Of a stretch of 64,000 bases of DNA, positions 1-9,800 are shown piece after piece. The position numbers were made by a program, and so were the translations under genes. This DNA comes from JAIQFV01 sp041494885. GTDB taxonomy: Bacteria; Acidobacteriota; Terriglobia; JAIQFV01. The notes under the pieces were generated by a model. The model had not been told where the DNA came from and ran no database searches. It was given only the letters and a program-made list of their open reading frames with translations. Location of the stretch: positions 62,001-126,000 of the forward strand of contig JBGQBO010000001.1 in assembly GCA_041494885.1 (NCBI GenBank), written 5' to 3'. How positions within the stretch are numbered: position 1 is the stretch's first letter; each line of letters opens with the position of its first letter.

Positions 1-156
1 GGTTTCGACGAAGAGCCCTTGGTTTTTCTGAATTAATTCCAGGAAGCGTTGGACCTCTTCTGGGGCCAGGAAGTTTTTGACTAGAACACAGGACTCCACC
101 CGCGGTCCTCCCGAATTGACATTCTGAGATAAATTGGGACGGCCATCTGATTCCAA
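1..156 (-). CDS. partial N-terminus of an unidentified protein, possibly 2-oxoglutarate/Fe(II) oxygenase-like
   Basis: The minus strand reads openly from an in-frame TAA at 166-168 to the left edge of the window, so only the first 35-52 residues are visible. Possible starts are TTG at 156 or GTG at 99. The visible part contains VLVKNFLAPEEVQRFLELI, a pattern of strand plus acidic helix that resembles the N-terminus of prolyl-4-hydroxylase-type oxygenases. The catalytic region lies outside the window, so this is a guess by appearance only. It follows the membrane-protein gene at 343-732 on the same strand, separated by a hairpin. It may equally be a spurious open frame. Confidence 0.35.
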   Translation of the reverse strand, partial: MESDGRPNLSQNVNSGGPRVESCVLVKNFLAPEEVQRFLELIQKNQGLFVET

Positions 157-169
157 TGAACATCCTTAG

Positions 170-216
170 AAAAAAGGGCCTGGTGCCGCATACATCGCGT
201 TCTTTGCGATGTGTGC
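170..216 (-). terminator. hairpin with downstream T-run after the small membrane protein gene
   Basis: Positions 189-216 form an 11-bp stem with one G.U pair (core ACATCGC / GCGATGT) around a 7-base loop. On the minus strand the hairpin is followed 13 bases later by six T residues (170-175). It lies downstream of the gene at 343-732. The gap before the T-run is longer than ideal for an intrinsic terminator. Confidence 0.4.
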
Positions 217-342
217 GAAGTAGGACCGACCGGCCCGCGCTCATTAAGGTGACCGGCCTCCAACCAGTTCGGCACACGTCCCAGAGAGAATGGGATGTAT
301 GCGCTACCCACCATCATTACCGACACGCCCAGTTTGGTCGCC

Positions 343-732
343 TCACCTTCGAGCCACCAAAAACGGCATGATGGCGAACACACCGAGCATCACGTAGTAG
401 ACCGTCCCCGACACAGGATCCCGGCTTGCCAGGTAGTCGCGAATCGACAGTCCACGAATCCAGAGCACCAGCGCAAATTCCGCGACCAGCAGGAGTCCGA
501 GGGCGATGCCACCCATCCCGAGCCGGCTAGACGGTCTGGAGGGGACCGCAAGACGTTTGACGATCCACCGCGCCGCGACCACGGTGACGATGAACATGAG
601 CGGAGTTTCCATGAGTTCAGCCACTCTCGTTCCGAAACGCGGCACGGCCCACAGGATGCGAATGGGCCCCAGCACGAAGCCTGCTCCGAACACGAGGGCA
701 AAATAGAGTGCTCCCGCTTTCAGCGTCTGCAT
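343..732 (-). CDS. small four-helix integral membrane protein, function unknown
   Basis: The product has 129 residues and is almost entirely membrane. Hydrophobic segments lie at about 5-25, 42-60, 72-92 and 108-126, joined by short basic or proline-rich loops. The start is supported by GGGAG nine bases upstream of the ATG at 732. No enzymatic motif is visible. Small four-helix proteins of this kind occur as conserved hypotheticals in Proteobacteria and Acidobacteria; I cannot assign a role. It is transcribed away from the PD40 gene and is followed by a terminator-like hairpin. An overlapping opposite-strand frame (295-822) is rich in charged residues and looks like a shadow. Confidence 0.75.
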   Translation of the reverse strand: MQTLKAGALYFALVFGAGFVLGPIRILWAVPRFGTRVAELMETPLMFIVTVVAARWIVKRLAVPSRPSSRLGMGGIALGLLLVAEFALVLWIRGLSIRDYLASRDPVSGTVYYVMLGVFAIMPFLVARR

Positions 733-1033
733 GACGGCTTGCTCCCTCTCAAAACGACCAGTCTTGCCATCGAATGGGGCTCTGACAGTAAGTGCCGCAT
801 ACCCCGCCCTCCCATAGTGTGAGGCGAAGGGTCACTCGACTCTTAAACCACACCCGCGGCGCCACCCGTTTCCGTGCTCCGGTCCAACGGATGTGATGTC
901 ATCTCACGCTGGCTGGACTGAACCCCAGGAGATGCTGGGCGGCCGCACAAATTGCTTTACGCTCACTCCGACTTGCATGCGGCTTTCCGGCGACACTTTT
1001 ACATCAATGCCGCTTGCGGATTCCTTTTAAATT

Positions 1034-1087
1034 ATAGCTAACTCCACCGGGGTCTGAGGGGAAATGATATAGGACCCCGGGAGCTAT
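1034..1087 (+). promoter_or_regulatory. nested inverted repeat upstream of the PD40 gene promoter
   Basis: Outer arms ATAGCT (1034-1039) and AGCTAT (1082-1087) enclose inner arms CCGGGGTC (1047-1054) and GACCCCGG (1073-1080). Both pairs are perfect. The structure sits just upstream of the predicted -35 at 1103 in the divergent intergenic region 733-1169, and has no T-run, so a terminator is unlikely. It could be an operator or a cruciform; no cognate regulator is nearby. The rest of 733-1033 holds nothing I recognise. Confidence 0.4.
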
Positions 1088-1102
1088 CAAAGTCTCTCTT
1101 CG

Positions 1103-1129
1103 TTGAATGCCATCGAATTTGTATATAAT
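1103..1129 (+). promoter_or_regulatory. candidate sigma-70-type promoter of the PD40 protein gene
   Basis: TTGAAT (1103-1108) and TATAAT (1124-1129) are separated by 15 bases, shorter than the preferred 17. Transcription would begin near 1136. This supports translation starting at 1170 rather than at the upstream in-frame ATG at 1107, which lies inside the promoter. Confidence 0.45.
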
Positions 1130-1169
1130 GGGCCTCGATTCAACCCTGAACTCAAGCCCGGAGAAAATG

Positions 1170-2234
1170 ATGAAATCATTTCTTGGCGTTCTCTTTGTTG
1201 GCAGTGTTCTTCTCGCGACTCTTGTGCCCTCACGACCCGCGGCGACGGCTCAGGACCAGGATTCCCTCCGATTGCCTGAGGAAAGACACCTGCACAACCT
1301 TCGACAGCTGACTTTTGGGGGTCAAAACGCCGAAGCTTACTTTTCGGCTGATGACAACAAATTGATCTTCCAGTCCACGCGTGATGAATATCCGTGCGAT
1401 CAGATTTACACCATGAATATCGATGGATCCGATGTGAAAAGGGTCTCCACAGGACATGGGCGCACCACCTGTGCCTACTTCGTTCCGGATGGAAAGCGGA
1501 TCACCTTTTCATCAACTCATCTCGCCAACCCCGAATGCCCGCCTCGACCGGACTACTCGCGGGGTTATGTGTGGCCGGTCTACCCGGGTTATGACATTTT
1601 TAGTGCTCTGCCGGACGGATCTGACCTGAAGCAAATCACCCGTACCCCCGGCTATGATGCCGAAGCCGTCATCTCCCCGAACGGAAAACGAATGGTCTTT
1701 ACTTCCATTCGGGATGGAGATTTGGACATTTACACCATGGATCTCGACGGAAGGAACGTGAAACAACTGACTCACGAATTAGGCTATGACGGCGGACCCT
1801 TCTTCTCTTACGATGGCCGTTGGATTGTCTATCGTGCCTACCACCCGGAAACCGAAAAAGACATCGCCGAATATCGCGAGCTGTTAAGACAAAGTCTGAT
1901 CCGCCCGACCATCCTGGAGATTTGGATGATGAAGGAGGACGGAACCGGAAAACGCCAGATCACCCGCAACGGCAAGGCCAATTTCGCGCCGTGTTTCTTT
2001 CCGGATGGAAAGCGCATCATCTTTTCATCCAATATGCAGGATCCCAAGGGAAGGATCTTCAACCTGTACACCGTGAGAGTGGACGGTTCCGGCCTCGAAC
2101 GGGTCACCACCAGTGACGCCTTTGACAGCTTTCCGATGTTCAGCCATGACGGAAAGAAACTGGTCTTCGCCTCCAATCGGAACGGCAAGGTTCCGCATGA
2201 GACGAATGTTTTCATTGCGGACTGGGTGGAATAA
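1170..2234 (+). CDS. secreted TolB-like PD40 beta-propeller protein
   Basis: The protein (354 residues from this start) has a signal peptide ending in a SRPAATAQ region, then a series of WD40-like PD40 blades. Recognisable blades carry the pattern PDGKRIxF(S/T)S followed by an (I/L)YT(M/V)xxDG strand, for example SPNGKRMVFTS, FPDGKRIIFSS and SHDGKKLVFAS. PD40 propellers are the domain of periplasmic TolB and of many exported hydrolases and adhesins; here there is no TolB N-terminal domain and no tol/pal neighbour, so it is better called TolB-like. The start at 1170 is chosen over ATG 1167 and 1107 because GGAG lies six bases upstream of it. Possible role: binding partner in the periplasm; substrate unknown. 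Confidence 0.85.
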   Translation: MKSFLGVLFVGSVLLATLVPSRPAATAQDQDSLRLPEERHLHNLRQLTFGGQNAEAYFSADDNKLIFQSTRDEYPCDQIYTMNIDGSDVKRVSTGHGRTTCAYFVPDGKRITFSSTHLANPECPPRPDYSRGYVWPVYPGYDIFSALPDGSDLKQITRTPGYDAEAVISPNGKRMVFTSIRDGDLDIYTMDLDGRNVKQLTHELGYDGGPFFSYDGRWIVYRAYHPETEKDIAEYRELLRQSLIRPTILEIWMMKEDGTGKRQITRNGKANFAPCFFPDGKRIIFSSNMQDPKGRIFNLYTVRVDGSGLERVTTSDAFDSFPMFSHDGKKLVFASNRNGKVPHETNVFIADWVE

Positions 2235-2240
2235 ATCGAA

Positions 2241-2329
2241 GTTGCCAGTTCTCGGTTCTCAGTTGCCAGTCGTCAGTTCTCGGTTGTCAGTGTTTTCAAT
2301 CCGCAATCCGAAATCCGCATTCCGCAATT
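2241..2329. repeat. degenerate short-word intergenic repeat
   Basis: The convergent gap between the PD40 gene and acnA is filled by two families of imperfect tandem words: GTTCTCAGTTGCCAGT-like units (2241-2291) and AATCCGCATTCCG-like units (2298-2329). There is no open frame and no clear hairpin terminator. Similar low-complexity spacer text recurs at 18913-18980. Confidence 0.5.
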
Positions 2330-2346
2330 AAGCTGGATTGCCGGAT

Positions 2347-5214
2347 TCATGCCTGGGCGATCAACTGACGCAACATGTAAGGAAGGATTCCGCCGTGTTG
2401 GTAATACTCCACTTCGATGGGGGTATCGATGCGTGCCGTGACCGGGACATCTTCACTTTGACCCCCGGCGCGATGAATGGTCAACAACACATCCTGGCGT
2501 GGCTTAATGCCTTCTTTGAAACCCTTAACGTCGAAGGTCTCCGAGCCGTCGAGCTGTAGAGACTGGGGGCTCACGCCTTCTTTGAACTGACAGGGAAGAA
2601 CTCCCATTTGAACCAAGTTGCTGCGGTGGATGCGTTCAAAGCTTTGCGCGATGACCGCCCGGACTCCCAGCAGGCGCGTGCCTTTGGCCGCCCAATCCCG
2701 TGAGCTTCCGGTCCCGTACTCCTGACCGGCAATGACAATCAAGGGTTTGTCCTCAGCCTGGTACTGCATCGCGGCATCATAGATACTCATCCGTTTTCCG
2801 TCCGGGTAATGAATTGTTATCCCGCCCTCGACCCCGGGAACCATCAGGTTCTTGATTCGCACGTTTGCAAACGTACCCCGGGTCATCACGCGATCGTTAC
2901 CCCGTCGCGAGCCATAGCTGTTAAAGTCCTCCACGGACACACCCTGTTCATTCAGATACAAGCCGGCCGGAGAGTTTGCCTTGATCGCCCCCGCCGGGCT
3001 GATATGATCGGTCGTCACCGAATCCCCGAAAATTGCCAGGGCCCGGGCCCCAACCACTTCTGAAACGAGACCCGACTTCATGCTGAGGGCGGAAAAATAA
3101 GGGGGCTCCTGTATATACGTCGACTCCGGATCCCACTCATACACCTCCCCCCGAGGGCTGGGAATCTCGTTCCACAACGGGCTTTGCTCGGCAAGATTGC
3201 TATACAGTCTCCGATAAGTTTCGGGGGCGATGGCCGAGCGCATGGCGTCGCGCACCTCCTCAAGACTTGGCCAGAGATCACGCAGGTAGACCTCCGCACC
3301 GTCCTTGTCCCTCCCGACGGGCTCTTGGGACATGTCAATCGCCACCGTCCCGGCCAGCGCAAAGGCCACCACCAACGGCGGGCTCATCAGGAAGTTAGCC
3401 TTGATATTCTGGTGCACTCGCGCTTCGAAATTACGGTTCCCGCTCAAGACGCTGGCGGCGATCAAATCATTTTGGGTAATCACTTCCTCGAGGTGCGGCT
3501 CCAGCGGACCGGAATTTCCGATACAGGTGGTGCACCCATAGCCCACGAGGTGGAAGCCGAGGCGATTCAGAAAAGGCTGAAGGCCCGTCTTCTCGAGATA
3601 TTCGGTCACCACGCGGGAGCCCGGGGCCAGCGAGGTTTTCACGGCCGGGCGGACCGACAGTCCCTTTTCGACCGCCTTCCTGGCTAGTAACCCCGCGGCC
3701 AACATCACGCTCGGGTTGGATGTATTGGTGCACGAGGTAATCGCGGCGATGAGGACGTCACCATGTCGAAGATCCACTCTTGCATCCGGAAACTCCACCC
3801 CGGGCACTTCCTCGACCCGATCCGGAGTAGGATGCTCGTTGATCATCTCTCCCTCATCCATCACACTGGCCGCGGTTATGCCGGCGCCGGCACCCAATAC
3901 CGCTTCCTGGGCTCCCCCTCCCGCAAGGGGCTGATGAATGCTCTCAGGTTCTTTGCCCATCACGGCCCAGTAACGGCGCGCTGTTTCTTCTTCGGATTTG
4001 TTATACCCACCTTCCTGAATCGGTTTCCGCAGGAGTCCGAGGAACCTCTCCTTGATCTTCGGCAAATCGATTCGGTCCTGGGGACGTTTTGGCCCAGCCA
4101 CCGCGGGGACAACATCCCTGAGATCCAGTTCGAGCACGGTGCTGTACTGGCATTCACCTTTTGAAGGCATGCCGAACATTCCCTGGGCCATAAAGTAATT
4201 GCGCACCAGCTCCACCTGCTCACTGCTGCGTCCCGTCGCCCGATAGTAAGCACAGGTCTCCTCATCCACCGGGAAGAATCCCATGGTCGCGCCATACTCC
4301 GGCGACATATTGGCAATGGTGGCACGGTCCGTCACCGAAAGTCTCGCGGCTCCCTCGCCGTGGTATTCCACGAATTTCCCCACCACCCGAGCCTTCCGCA
4401 ACATCTCGGTGACATGCAAAACCACATCGGTTGCGGTCACCCCCTCATTCAGTTGTCCGCTCATGTCGACGCCAACCACATCGGGGGTCAGGAAGTAAAC
4501 GGGCTGGCCGAGCATGCCGGCCTCGGCTTCGATTCCTCCCACTCCCCACCCCACGACGCCTAACCCGTTGATCATCGTGGTATGCGAATCGGTTCCCACC
4601 AGGGTATCGGGATAATAAACCCCGTCATTCTCGACCACCCCTTTGGCCAGGTATTCCAGATTGACCTGATGGCAGATCCCAATTCCCGGCGGAACGACCT
4701 TGAACTTGTGGAACGTTCCCATGCCCCACTTCAAAAACTGGTAGCGCGCCCGATTGCGTTTGAACTCCATTTCCATGTTGAGCTGGAGCGCGTCGCCGCT
4801 TCGGGCGAAGTCCACTTGAACGGAGTGATCGATCACGAGGTCCACGGGCACGGAGGGCTCGACCCTTTTCGGCTCCTTGCCGAGACGGGCCACCGCAGAG
4901 CGCATGGCGGCAAGATCAACGAGAAGAGGGACCCCCGTGAAATCCTGCAGGAGAATCCGTGCCACCACAAAGGGGATTTCTTCCGTTCGCTCGGCCACCG
5001 GACTCCATTGCGCGAGACCTCGAACGTCCCCCTCCGAGATGCGCTTTCCATCGTAATTGCGCAAGATGGACTCAAGAACAATGCGGATGCTAACAGGCAA
5101 TCTGGAAATCGCGCCCACCCCTTCCCGTTCGAGCTGGGGCAACGAGTAGAACTTGCCGGTGCGATTGGAGGACACCGGAAACGATTGGAGCGAATTGAAA
5201 AGATTGTGAGTCAT
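2347..5214 (-). CDS. acnA: aconitate hydratase A
   Basis: The 955-residue protein is a full-length AcnA/IRP-type aconitase, which interconverts citrate and isocitrate in the TCA cycle in the cytoplasm. The N-terminal domain contains GTDSHTTMINGLG (about 207-219). The three iron-sulfur cluster ligands are Cys495 (SCTNTSNPSVM) and Cys561 and Cys564 (GYGCTTCIGNSG). The C-terminal swivel domain has FGDSVTTDHISPAG and the YGTGSSRDWAAKG substrate loop. A strong AAAGGAGGG precedes the start. The gene lies 27 bases downstream of the zinc-finger phosphatase gene on the same strand, so the two are probably co-transcribed. It ends convergently with the PD40 gene. Confidence 0.97.
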   Translation of the reverse strand: MTHNLFNSLQSFPVSSNRTGKFYSLPQLEREGVGAISRLPVSIRIVLESILRNYDGKRISEGDVRGLAQWSPVAERTEEIPFVVARILLQDFTGVPLLVDLAAMRSAVARLGKEPKRVEPSVPVDLVIDHSVQVDFARSGDALQLNMEMEFKRNRARYQFLKWGMGTFHKFKVVPPGIGICHQVNLEYLAKGVVENDGVYYPDTLVGTDSHTTMINGLGVVGWGVGGIEAEAGMLGQPVYFLTPDVVGVDMSGQLNEGVTATDVVLHVTEMLRKARVVGKFVEYHGEGAARLSVTDRATIANMSPEYGATMGFFPVDEETCAYYRATGRSSEQVELVRNYFMAQGMFGMPSKGECQYSTVLELDLRDVVPAVAGPKRPQDRIDLPKIKERFLGLLRKPIQEGGYNKSEEETARRYWAVMGKEPESIHQPLAGGGAQEAVLGAGAGITAASVMDEGEMINEHPTPDRVEEVPGVEFPDARVDLRHGDVLIAAITSCTNTSNPSVMLAAGLLARKAVEKGLSVRPAVKTSLAPGSRVVTEYLEKTGLQPFLNRLGFHLVGYGCTTCIGNSGPLEPHLEEVITQNDLIAASVLSGNRNFEARVHQNIKANFLMSPPLVVAFALAGTVAIDMSQEPVGRDKDGAEVYLRDLWPSLEEVRDAMRSAIAPETYRRLYSNLAEQSPLWNEIPSPRGEVYEWDPESTYIQEPPYFSALSMKSGLVSEVVGARALAIFGDSVTTDHISPAGAIKANSPAGLYLNEQGVSVEDFNSYGSRRGNDRVMTRGTFANVRIKNLMVPGVEGGITIHYPDGKRMSIYDAAMQYQAEDKPLIVIAGQEYGTGSSRDWAAKGTRLLGVRAVIAQSFERIHRSNLVQMGVLPCQFKEGVSPQSLQLDGSETFDVKGFKEGIKPRQDVLLTIHRAGGQSEDVPVTARIDTPIEVEYYQHGGILPYMLRQLIAQA

Positions 5215-5241
5215 CGGATTTAAATCCCTCCTTTTCCGCAG

Positions 5242-6219
5242 CTACGCCCGCCGAATCGCCATGATAGCCAGATCGTCCGTCCTGGGCGCCCCGGCCCGGA
5301 ATGCCGAGAGGTCTTTAAGACAAGCGCCCACCAGATCTTTCACAGCGAGCGCCCGATTGTCGCCCGCAAGTCGGGAGATCCTTTCCATTCCATATTCATC
5401 GCCTGCCTTGTTCTGAGCTTCCGATATTCCGTCTGTAAAAAGAAGGAGCAGATCATCGGGAACCAGTTTCAGCCGGGTCGATGAAAATTGCTGATCACAG
5501 AAGACCCCCACCGGGAGGCCCGTCGCCTTGATGGGGGTGACCTCATGATCATGAACCATCAAAGGCGGCAGATGGCCGGCATTGCATATTTCGACCTCTC
5601 CGGAACTGCCGGCTCTTCCACACACCAGGGTTGCATAGTGTGTGGGCAGCGTGGTCTCGCAGAAAACATGGCTGGCCCGCTCGACGAGTTGATTCAGGGG
5701 CAGGCCCACGGAGATCAGCGTGCGAAACATGGCATGAAGCTGGGCCATCAGCATCGAAGCCGCCACGCCCTTCCCTGAAACGTCTCCAAGGATAAAGTAG
5801 AGATCCCCTCCCTCCACACTGACGAGGTCGCAATAATCGCCGCTGATGGCGCCGGCTGGCTCGTAGTGATAGGACGCTTCCCAGCCGTCAAAGCTCATGG
5901 TCTGCTTAGGAAGTAATCCACTTTGAATCCGCGCCGCCAGCTCGAGGTCTTTTTCGAGGGCGCGCTGCTGGGCCGGAGTGAGATGATCCAGGCAGAACTG
6001 GACCAAAGGATCTGCCATCAGGCGTTCGGTTTCAATGGGGTCGTGACAGACCTCGCACAAACCGTATGTGCCCGCGCCCAAACGCGCCAGGGCTGCATCA
6101 ACTTCCTGCAAAAGGTGCGACAGGTCTTCGTGCACGGGGACGGACACGACAGCCGCCTCAAGTCGCTGGCGGCGTTGAAGCAACTGGTCACGCATCATGT
6201 TGTCTAATTGGGTAGTCAT
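5242..6219 (-). CDS. PP2C (SpoIIE/RsbU-type) serine phosphatase with N-terminal DksA-like zinc finger
   Basis: The protein has 325 residues. Residues 1-90 resemble DksA/TraR proteins: a helical hairpin, then GTYGLCEVC and FCLDH with putative zinc ligands Cys55, Cys58, Cys76 and His79, spaced C-x2-C-x17-C-x2-H (DksA and TraR usually have Cys in the fourth place). Residues 93-325 are a SpoIIE-type PP2C domain with metal-binding Asp residues in SGDYCDL (Asp128), LGDVSGKG (Asp146), LFTDGISE and TDDLAIM. Such phosphatases usually act on anti-anti-sigma factors or on two-component outputs. The ATG at 6219 is preceded by AGAGGGAAG and is preferred over an upstream in-frame start at 6264. No anti-sigma or STAS partner is adjacent; the downstream gene is acnA. 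The fusion suggests phosphatase activity tied to RNA polymerase or to zinc/redox state, but that is inference. Confidence 0.9.
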   Translation of the reverse strand: MTTQLDNMMRDQLLQRRQRLEAAVVSVPVHEDLSHLLQEVDAALARLGAGTYGLCEVCHDPIETERLMADPLVQFCLDHLTPAQQRALEKDLELAARIQSGLLPKQTMSFDGWEASYHYEPAGAISGDYCDLVSVEGGDLYFILGDVSGKGVAASMLMAQLHAMFRTLISVGLPLNQLVERASHVFCETTLPTHYATLVCGRAGSSGEVEICNAGHLPPLMVHDHEVTPIKATGLPVGVFCDQQFSSTRLKLVPDDLLLLFTDGISEAQNKAGDEYGMERISRLAGDNRALAVKDLVGACLKDLSAFRAGAPRTDDLAIMAIRRA

Positions 6220-6462
6220 GCTCTTCCCTCTAAACCGGGTAATCGATTGGGAGGATAGAATCATTCGCCTTGAGACACTGCCCAGACTTGGATCATCGCG
6301 AAGGATGGAACGAACCCTCCCCTTCCGATGCAGAACATCGTCTCACCGGAAGCAGTCCAAGCGCGATCCATCTGACAACCAATCTTCAAGCAGTTTTCTC
6401 AGCGGGAGATTGAAGGGTGGAAATCCCTTCAGTCCCTCTCATCGTGATCAATTGAACACGAG

Positions 6463-6491
6463 AGTATACCGCTGCTCGATGGGTGGGGCAA
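6463..6491 (-). promoter_or_regulatory. candidate promoter for the phosphatase-acnA operon
   Basis: On the minus strand TTGCCC (6486-6491) and TATACT (6463-6468) are separated by exactly 17 bases. Transcription would start near 6455, leaving a 5-prime leader of roughly 235 bases before the ATG at 6219. No riboswitch or clear structure was recognised in that leader. The remaining intergenic DNA (6492-6843) lies beyond the end of the RND gene and shows no gene I can support. Confidence 0.4.
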
Positions 6492-6843
6492 GATGGATGA
6501 ATCAACAGGAAGGTTCTTTATTCTGTGTCGACCTGAGGCTCGATGCTCGGTTCACCGATTTTCATTGGGGCGGCCCCGCATTGGTTTGGCGCACCACCGG
6601 TTCCCGATCCCCCTGCAGGATCAAACATCTTTGGCTGGAGATTGGAGGTCAGAGACTGAGAGCACTACAGCCCGTGTTGAAAATCATTAGAATAGGGCGA
6701 CGCTTGTCGGAAGCCTGATTGATTGCGGCCAAGCCGAAGCCTGTCACTAACACCTTTTCCAAACCTCACCTGCTTCGGTCATTGTCTGTAGAATCCTGAA
6801 AGCGGGGAAACTCATTCGGGGTATTCGGATTGCGAAGTCGCCC

Positions 6844-9800
6844 TCACCGCTGCGTTACGGTGGGAGCCTCTTCAACCGGCAACCGTTCCGCTTGAGCGCG
6901 TGTTTCTCCGGCGGCCTTTCGACGAACATGGAACAGTCGTCCGGCCAGCAATCGGAATTCTTCAAGGTAGAGGTAATAAACCGGCGTGATGTAAAGGGTG
7001 AGGAGTTGCGATACCACCAATCCGCCCACTACGGCCAGACCCAGGGGGCGGCGCGATTCTGCCCCCGCACCCACACCCAATGCAATCGGCAGCGTGCCCA
7101 TCAGCGCCGCCATGGTGGTCATCATGATCGGTCGGAATCGGATCAGGCATCCCTCGTAGATCGCGCCGTAGGCATCCTTCCCTTCTTTCCTCTGCGCTTC
7201 CAGGGCAAAATCGATCATCATGATCGCGTTCTTCTTGACGATGCCGACCAGCATGATGATCCCCACAAAAGCGTAAATACTGAGGTCCACTTTGAAGATC
7301 AACAGGGTCAACAAGGCCCCAAACCCCGCGGAAGGGAGACCGGAAAGAATGGTCACGGGATGGATGAAGCTCTCATACAAGATGCCCAGCACAATGTAAA
7401 TGACGAGGATGGACATGACCAGCAAGAGCCCCAATCCTTTGAACGAGGCCTCAAACGCCTGCGCGGTCCCCTGAAAGCTTGTGCTGATTGTGGCGGGCAA
7501 GGTGTCTCTGGCCACCCGGTTCACTTCGGTGACCGCATCGCCCAATGAAACGCCCGGTTTGAGGTTGAACGAAAGGGTGACGGCCGGGAGCTGGCCCAAA
7601 TGATTTACAGTCAGGGGACCCAAATCCTTAGTCAGTTCGGCCACCGCATTGAGAGGAACCAGTTGTCCCTGGGAAGACCGAACATAGAGCAATGAGAGCG
7701 CATCAGGATTCCTCTGGTACTGCGGCTCCAACTCCATGATGACCTGGTATTCATTATTGGGGGCGAAAATCGTAGAGATCTGCCGCGAACCATAAGCGGT
7801 GTAAAGGGCGTCTTCGACCTGTTGGGCCGAGACCCCCAGCGTCGAAGCCTTATCCCGGTTGATCATGACGTTCAATTGCGGATTCTTGATCTGCAAATCA
7901 CTATTGATGTCCTGAAGGCCCGGCAGCTTTCGCAACTCCGTCTCAAGCTGCGTCGCCCCACGGTAGAGTTCATCCGTATCCGGACTCTGAAGGGTAAACT
8001 GATATTGGCTTTTCGTGAGCTGTCCCCCAATCCGAATCGGGGGAAGATTCTGCAGATAAACGCGCATGCCCGGAACAACGGCCAGTTTCGGGCGCAGTTC
8101 CTCGATGACCTCATCCGCGCTGAGGCTTCGCTCCTTGCGGGGTTTCAAGCGCATAAAGAGCCGACCGGTGTTGCCGGCCGTGTTGGGACCACCCGCTCCG
8201 ACGCTCGACATAAAAGAATCGATATTGGAATCCTGGGTGACGATGGCGGCCACGGCCTTCTGATGCTGCGCCATGTCGTCGAATGAAATTCCCTGGGCCC
8301 CTTCGGTGAATCCAAAAATCTGGGAGGTGTCTTCACTGGGGAGAAAACCCTTGGGAACGATGACAAAAAGATATCCCGTCGCCACAAGCAACACCAGCGA
8401 CAGCACCAACGTGGCCAACCGGTATTTCAGGACTTTTTTGAGACTCCAATCGTAAACCTCCCGCATGCCGTCAAACACCCGTTCCGACGCCATGTATACC
8501 CGGTTATGTCTCTCTTCGCGGGGCGGTCGGAGGAAACGGCTGCACAGCATCGGGGTCAAACTGAGGGAAACGAGGCCCGAGACGAGAATGGCCGCAATGA
8601 TCGTCACGGCAAATTCATGAAGGAGCCGGCCAACGATTCCTCCCATAAAGAAAACCGGGATGAAGACGGCGGCGAGGGACAACGTCATGGAGACGATCGT
8701 AAATCCGATTTCTTTGGCGCCATTGGCGGCCGCTTCACGGGCACTCTCCCCCATCTCCATGTGCCGCACAATGTTTTCGAGCATGACGATGGCGTCGTCC
8801 ACCACGAACCCGACCGAAAGGGTCAGTGCCATCATGGACAGATTGTCGAGGCTGTAATCCAGAAGATACATTACCGAGAAGGTCCCGATGATCGACATCG
8901 GGAGCGCCAAGCTGGGGATGATGGTCGCCGAAACGTTACGCAAGAAAAGAAAGATGACCAGGACCACCAGAAAGACGGTGAGCTTCAAGGTAAACTTCAC
9001 GTCATTGACCGAATCGCGGATGGAAAGAGACCGGTCGTAAAGGACGCCCAGGTTCACCGAGGCCGGCATCAACTCCCGGAAACTGGGCATGAGGCCCTTG
9101 ATGGAATCCACGACCTCGACCGTGTTGGTACCGGGCTGACGCTGGATGGCCAAGACAATGGCCCGGGCGTTGTTGAACCAGCTCGCTACCTTGTCGTTTT
9201 CGACACTGTCGATCACCCGGCCGAGTTCATCCAGCCGGACGGGCGAGCCATTGCGGTAGGCAACAATGATGGGCCGATAGGATGCCGCATCCGTGAGTTG
9301 TCCATTGGCCTGAACTACGAAGGCCTGGTGCGTCCCCCATAAAGTACCTGTGGGAAGATTCACATTGGCGTTCTGCACGCTGTTCGACACCTCGTCGATC
9401 CCGATTCGACGCGTGGCCAGGGCCTGGGGGTCCAGTTGAACGTGAACCGCATACTTCTGGGAGCCGAACACCTGGACTTGCGCCACCCCGCTGATCATCG
9501 AGATACGCTGAGCGATGAATGTCTCCGCATACTCATCCACCGTTGAGAGAGGAAGGGTGGGGGAATTGAGCGCCAGGTAAATAATCGGTTGATCGGCTGG
9601 ATTCACCTTCTGATAGATGGGCGGGGTCGGCATATCGGGGGGAAGCTGGCGCGAGGCCTTCGTAATCATGGACTGCACGTCCTGCGCCGCCGCATCCAGA
9701 CTCCGGCTCAGGTTGAACTGAAGCGTAATCGAAGTCAGTCCCTGGGCATTCGTCGACGACATCGAATCCAAACCCGCGATGGTGGAAAACTGCCGCTCCA

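Noticed and set aside
295..822. Long plus-strand frame across the small membrane protein
   Set aside because: Its translation is rich in His, Arg and Asp with no hydrophobic core, and it is antisense to a gene with four membrane helices and a good ribosome site.
4582..5223. 213-codon plus-strand frame over the acnA N-terminus
   Set aside because: It is a codon-position shadow of acnA, which has complete catalytic motifs on the other strand.
6197..6718. 173-codon plus-strand frame in the phosphatase leader region
   Set aside because: No ribosome site, no domain, and it overlaps the start of the phosphatase gene and its predicted promoter.
8506..9342. 278-codon plus-strand frame over the RND gene
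   Set aside because: Composition is highly charged with repeated HD/GD words and no domain; it is a shadow of the RND coding strand.
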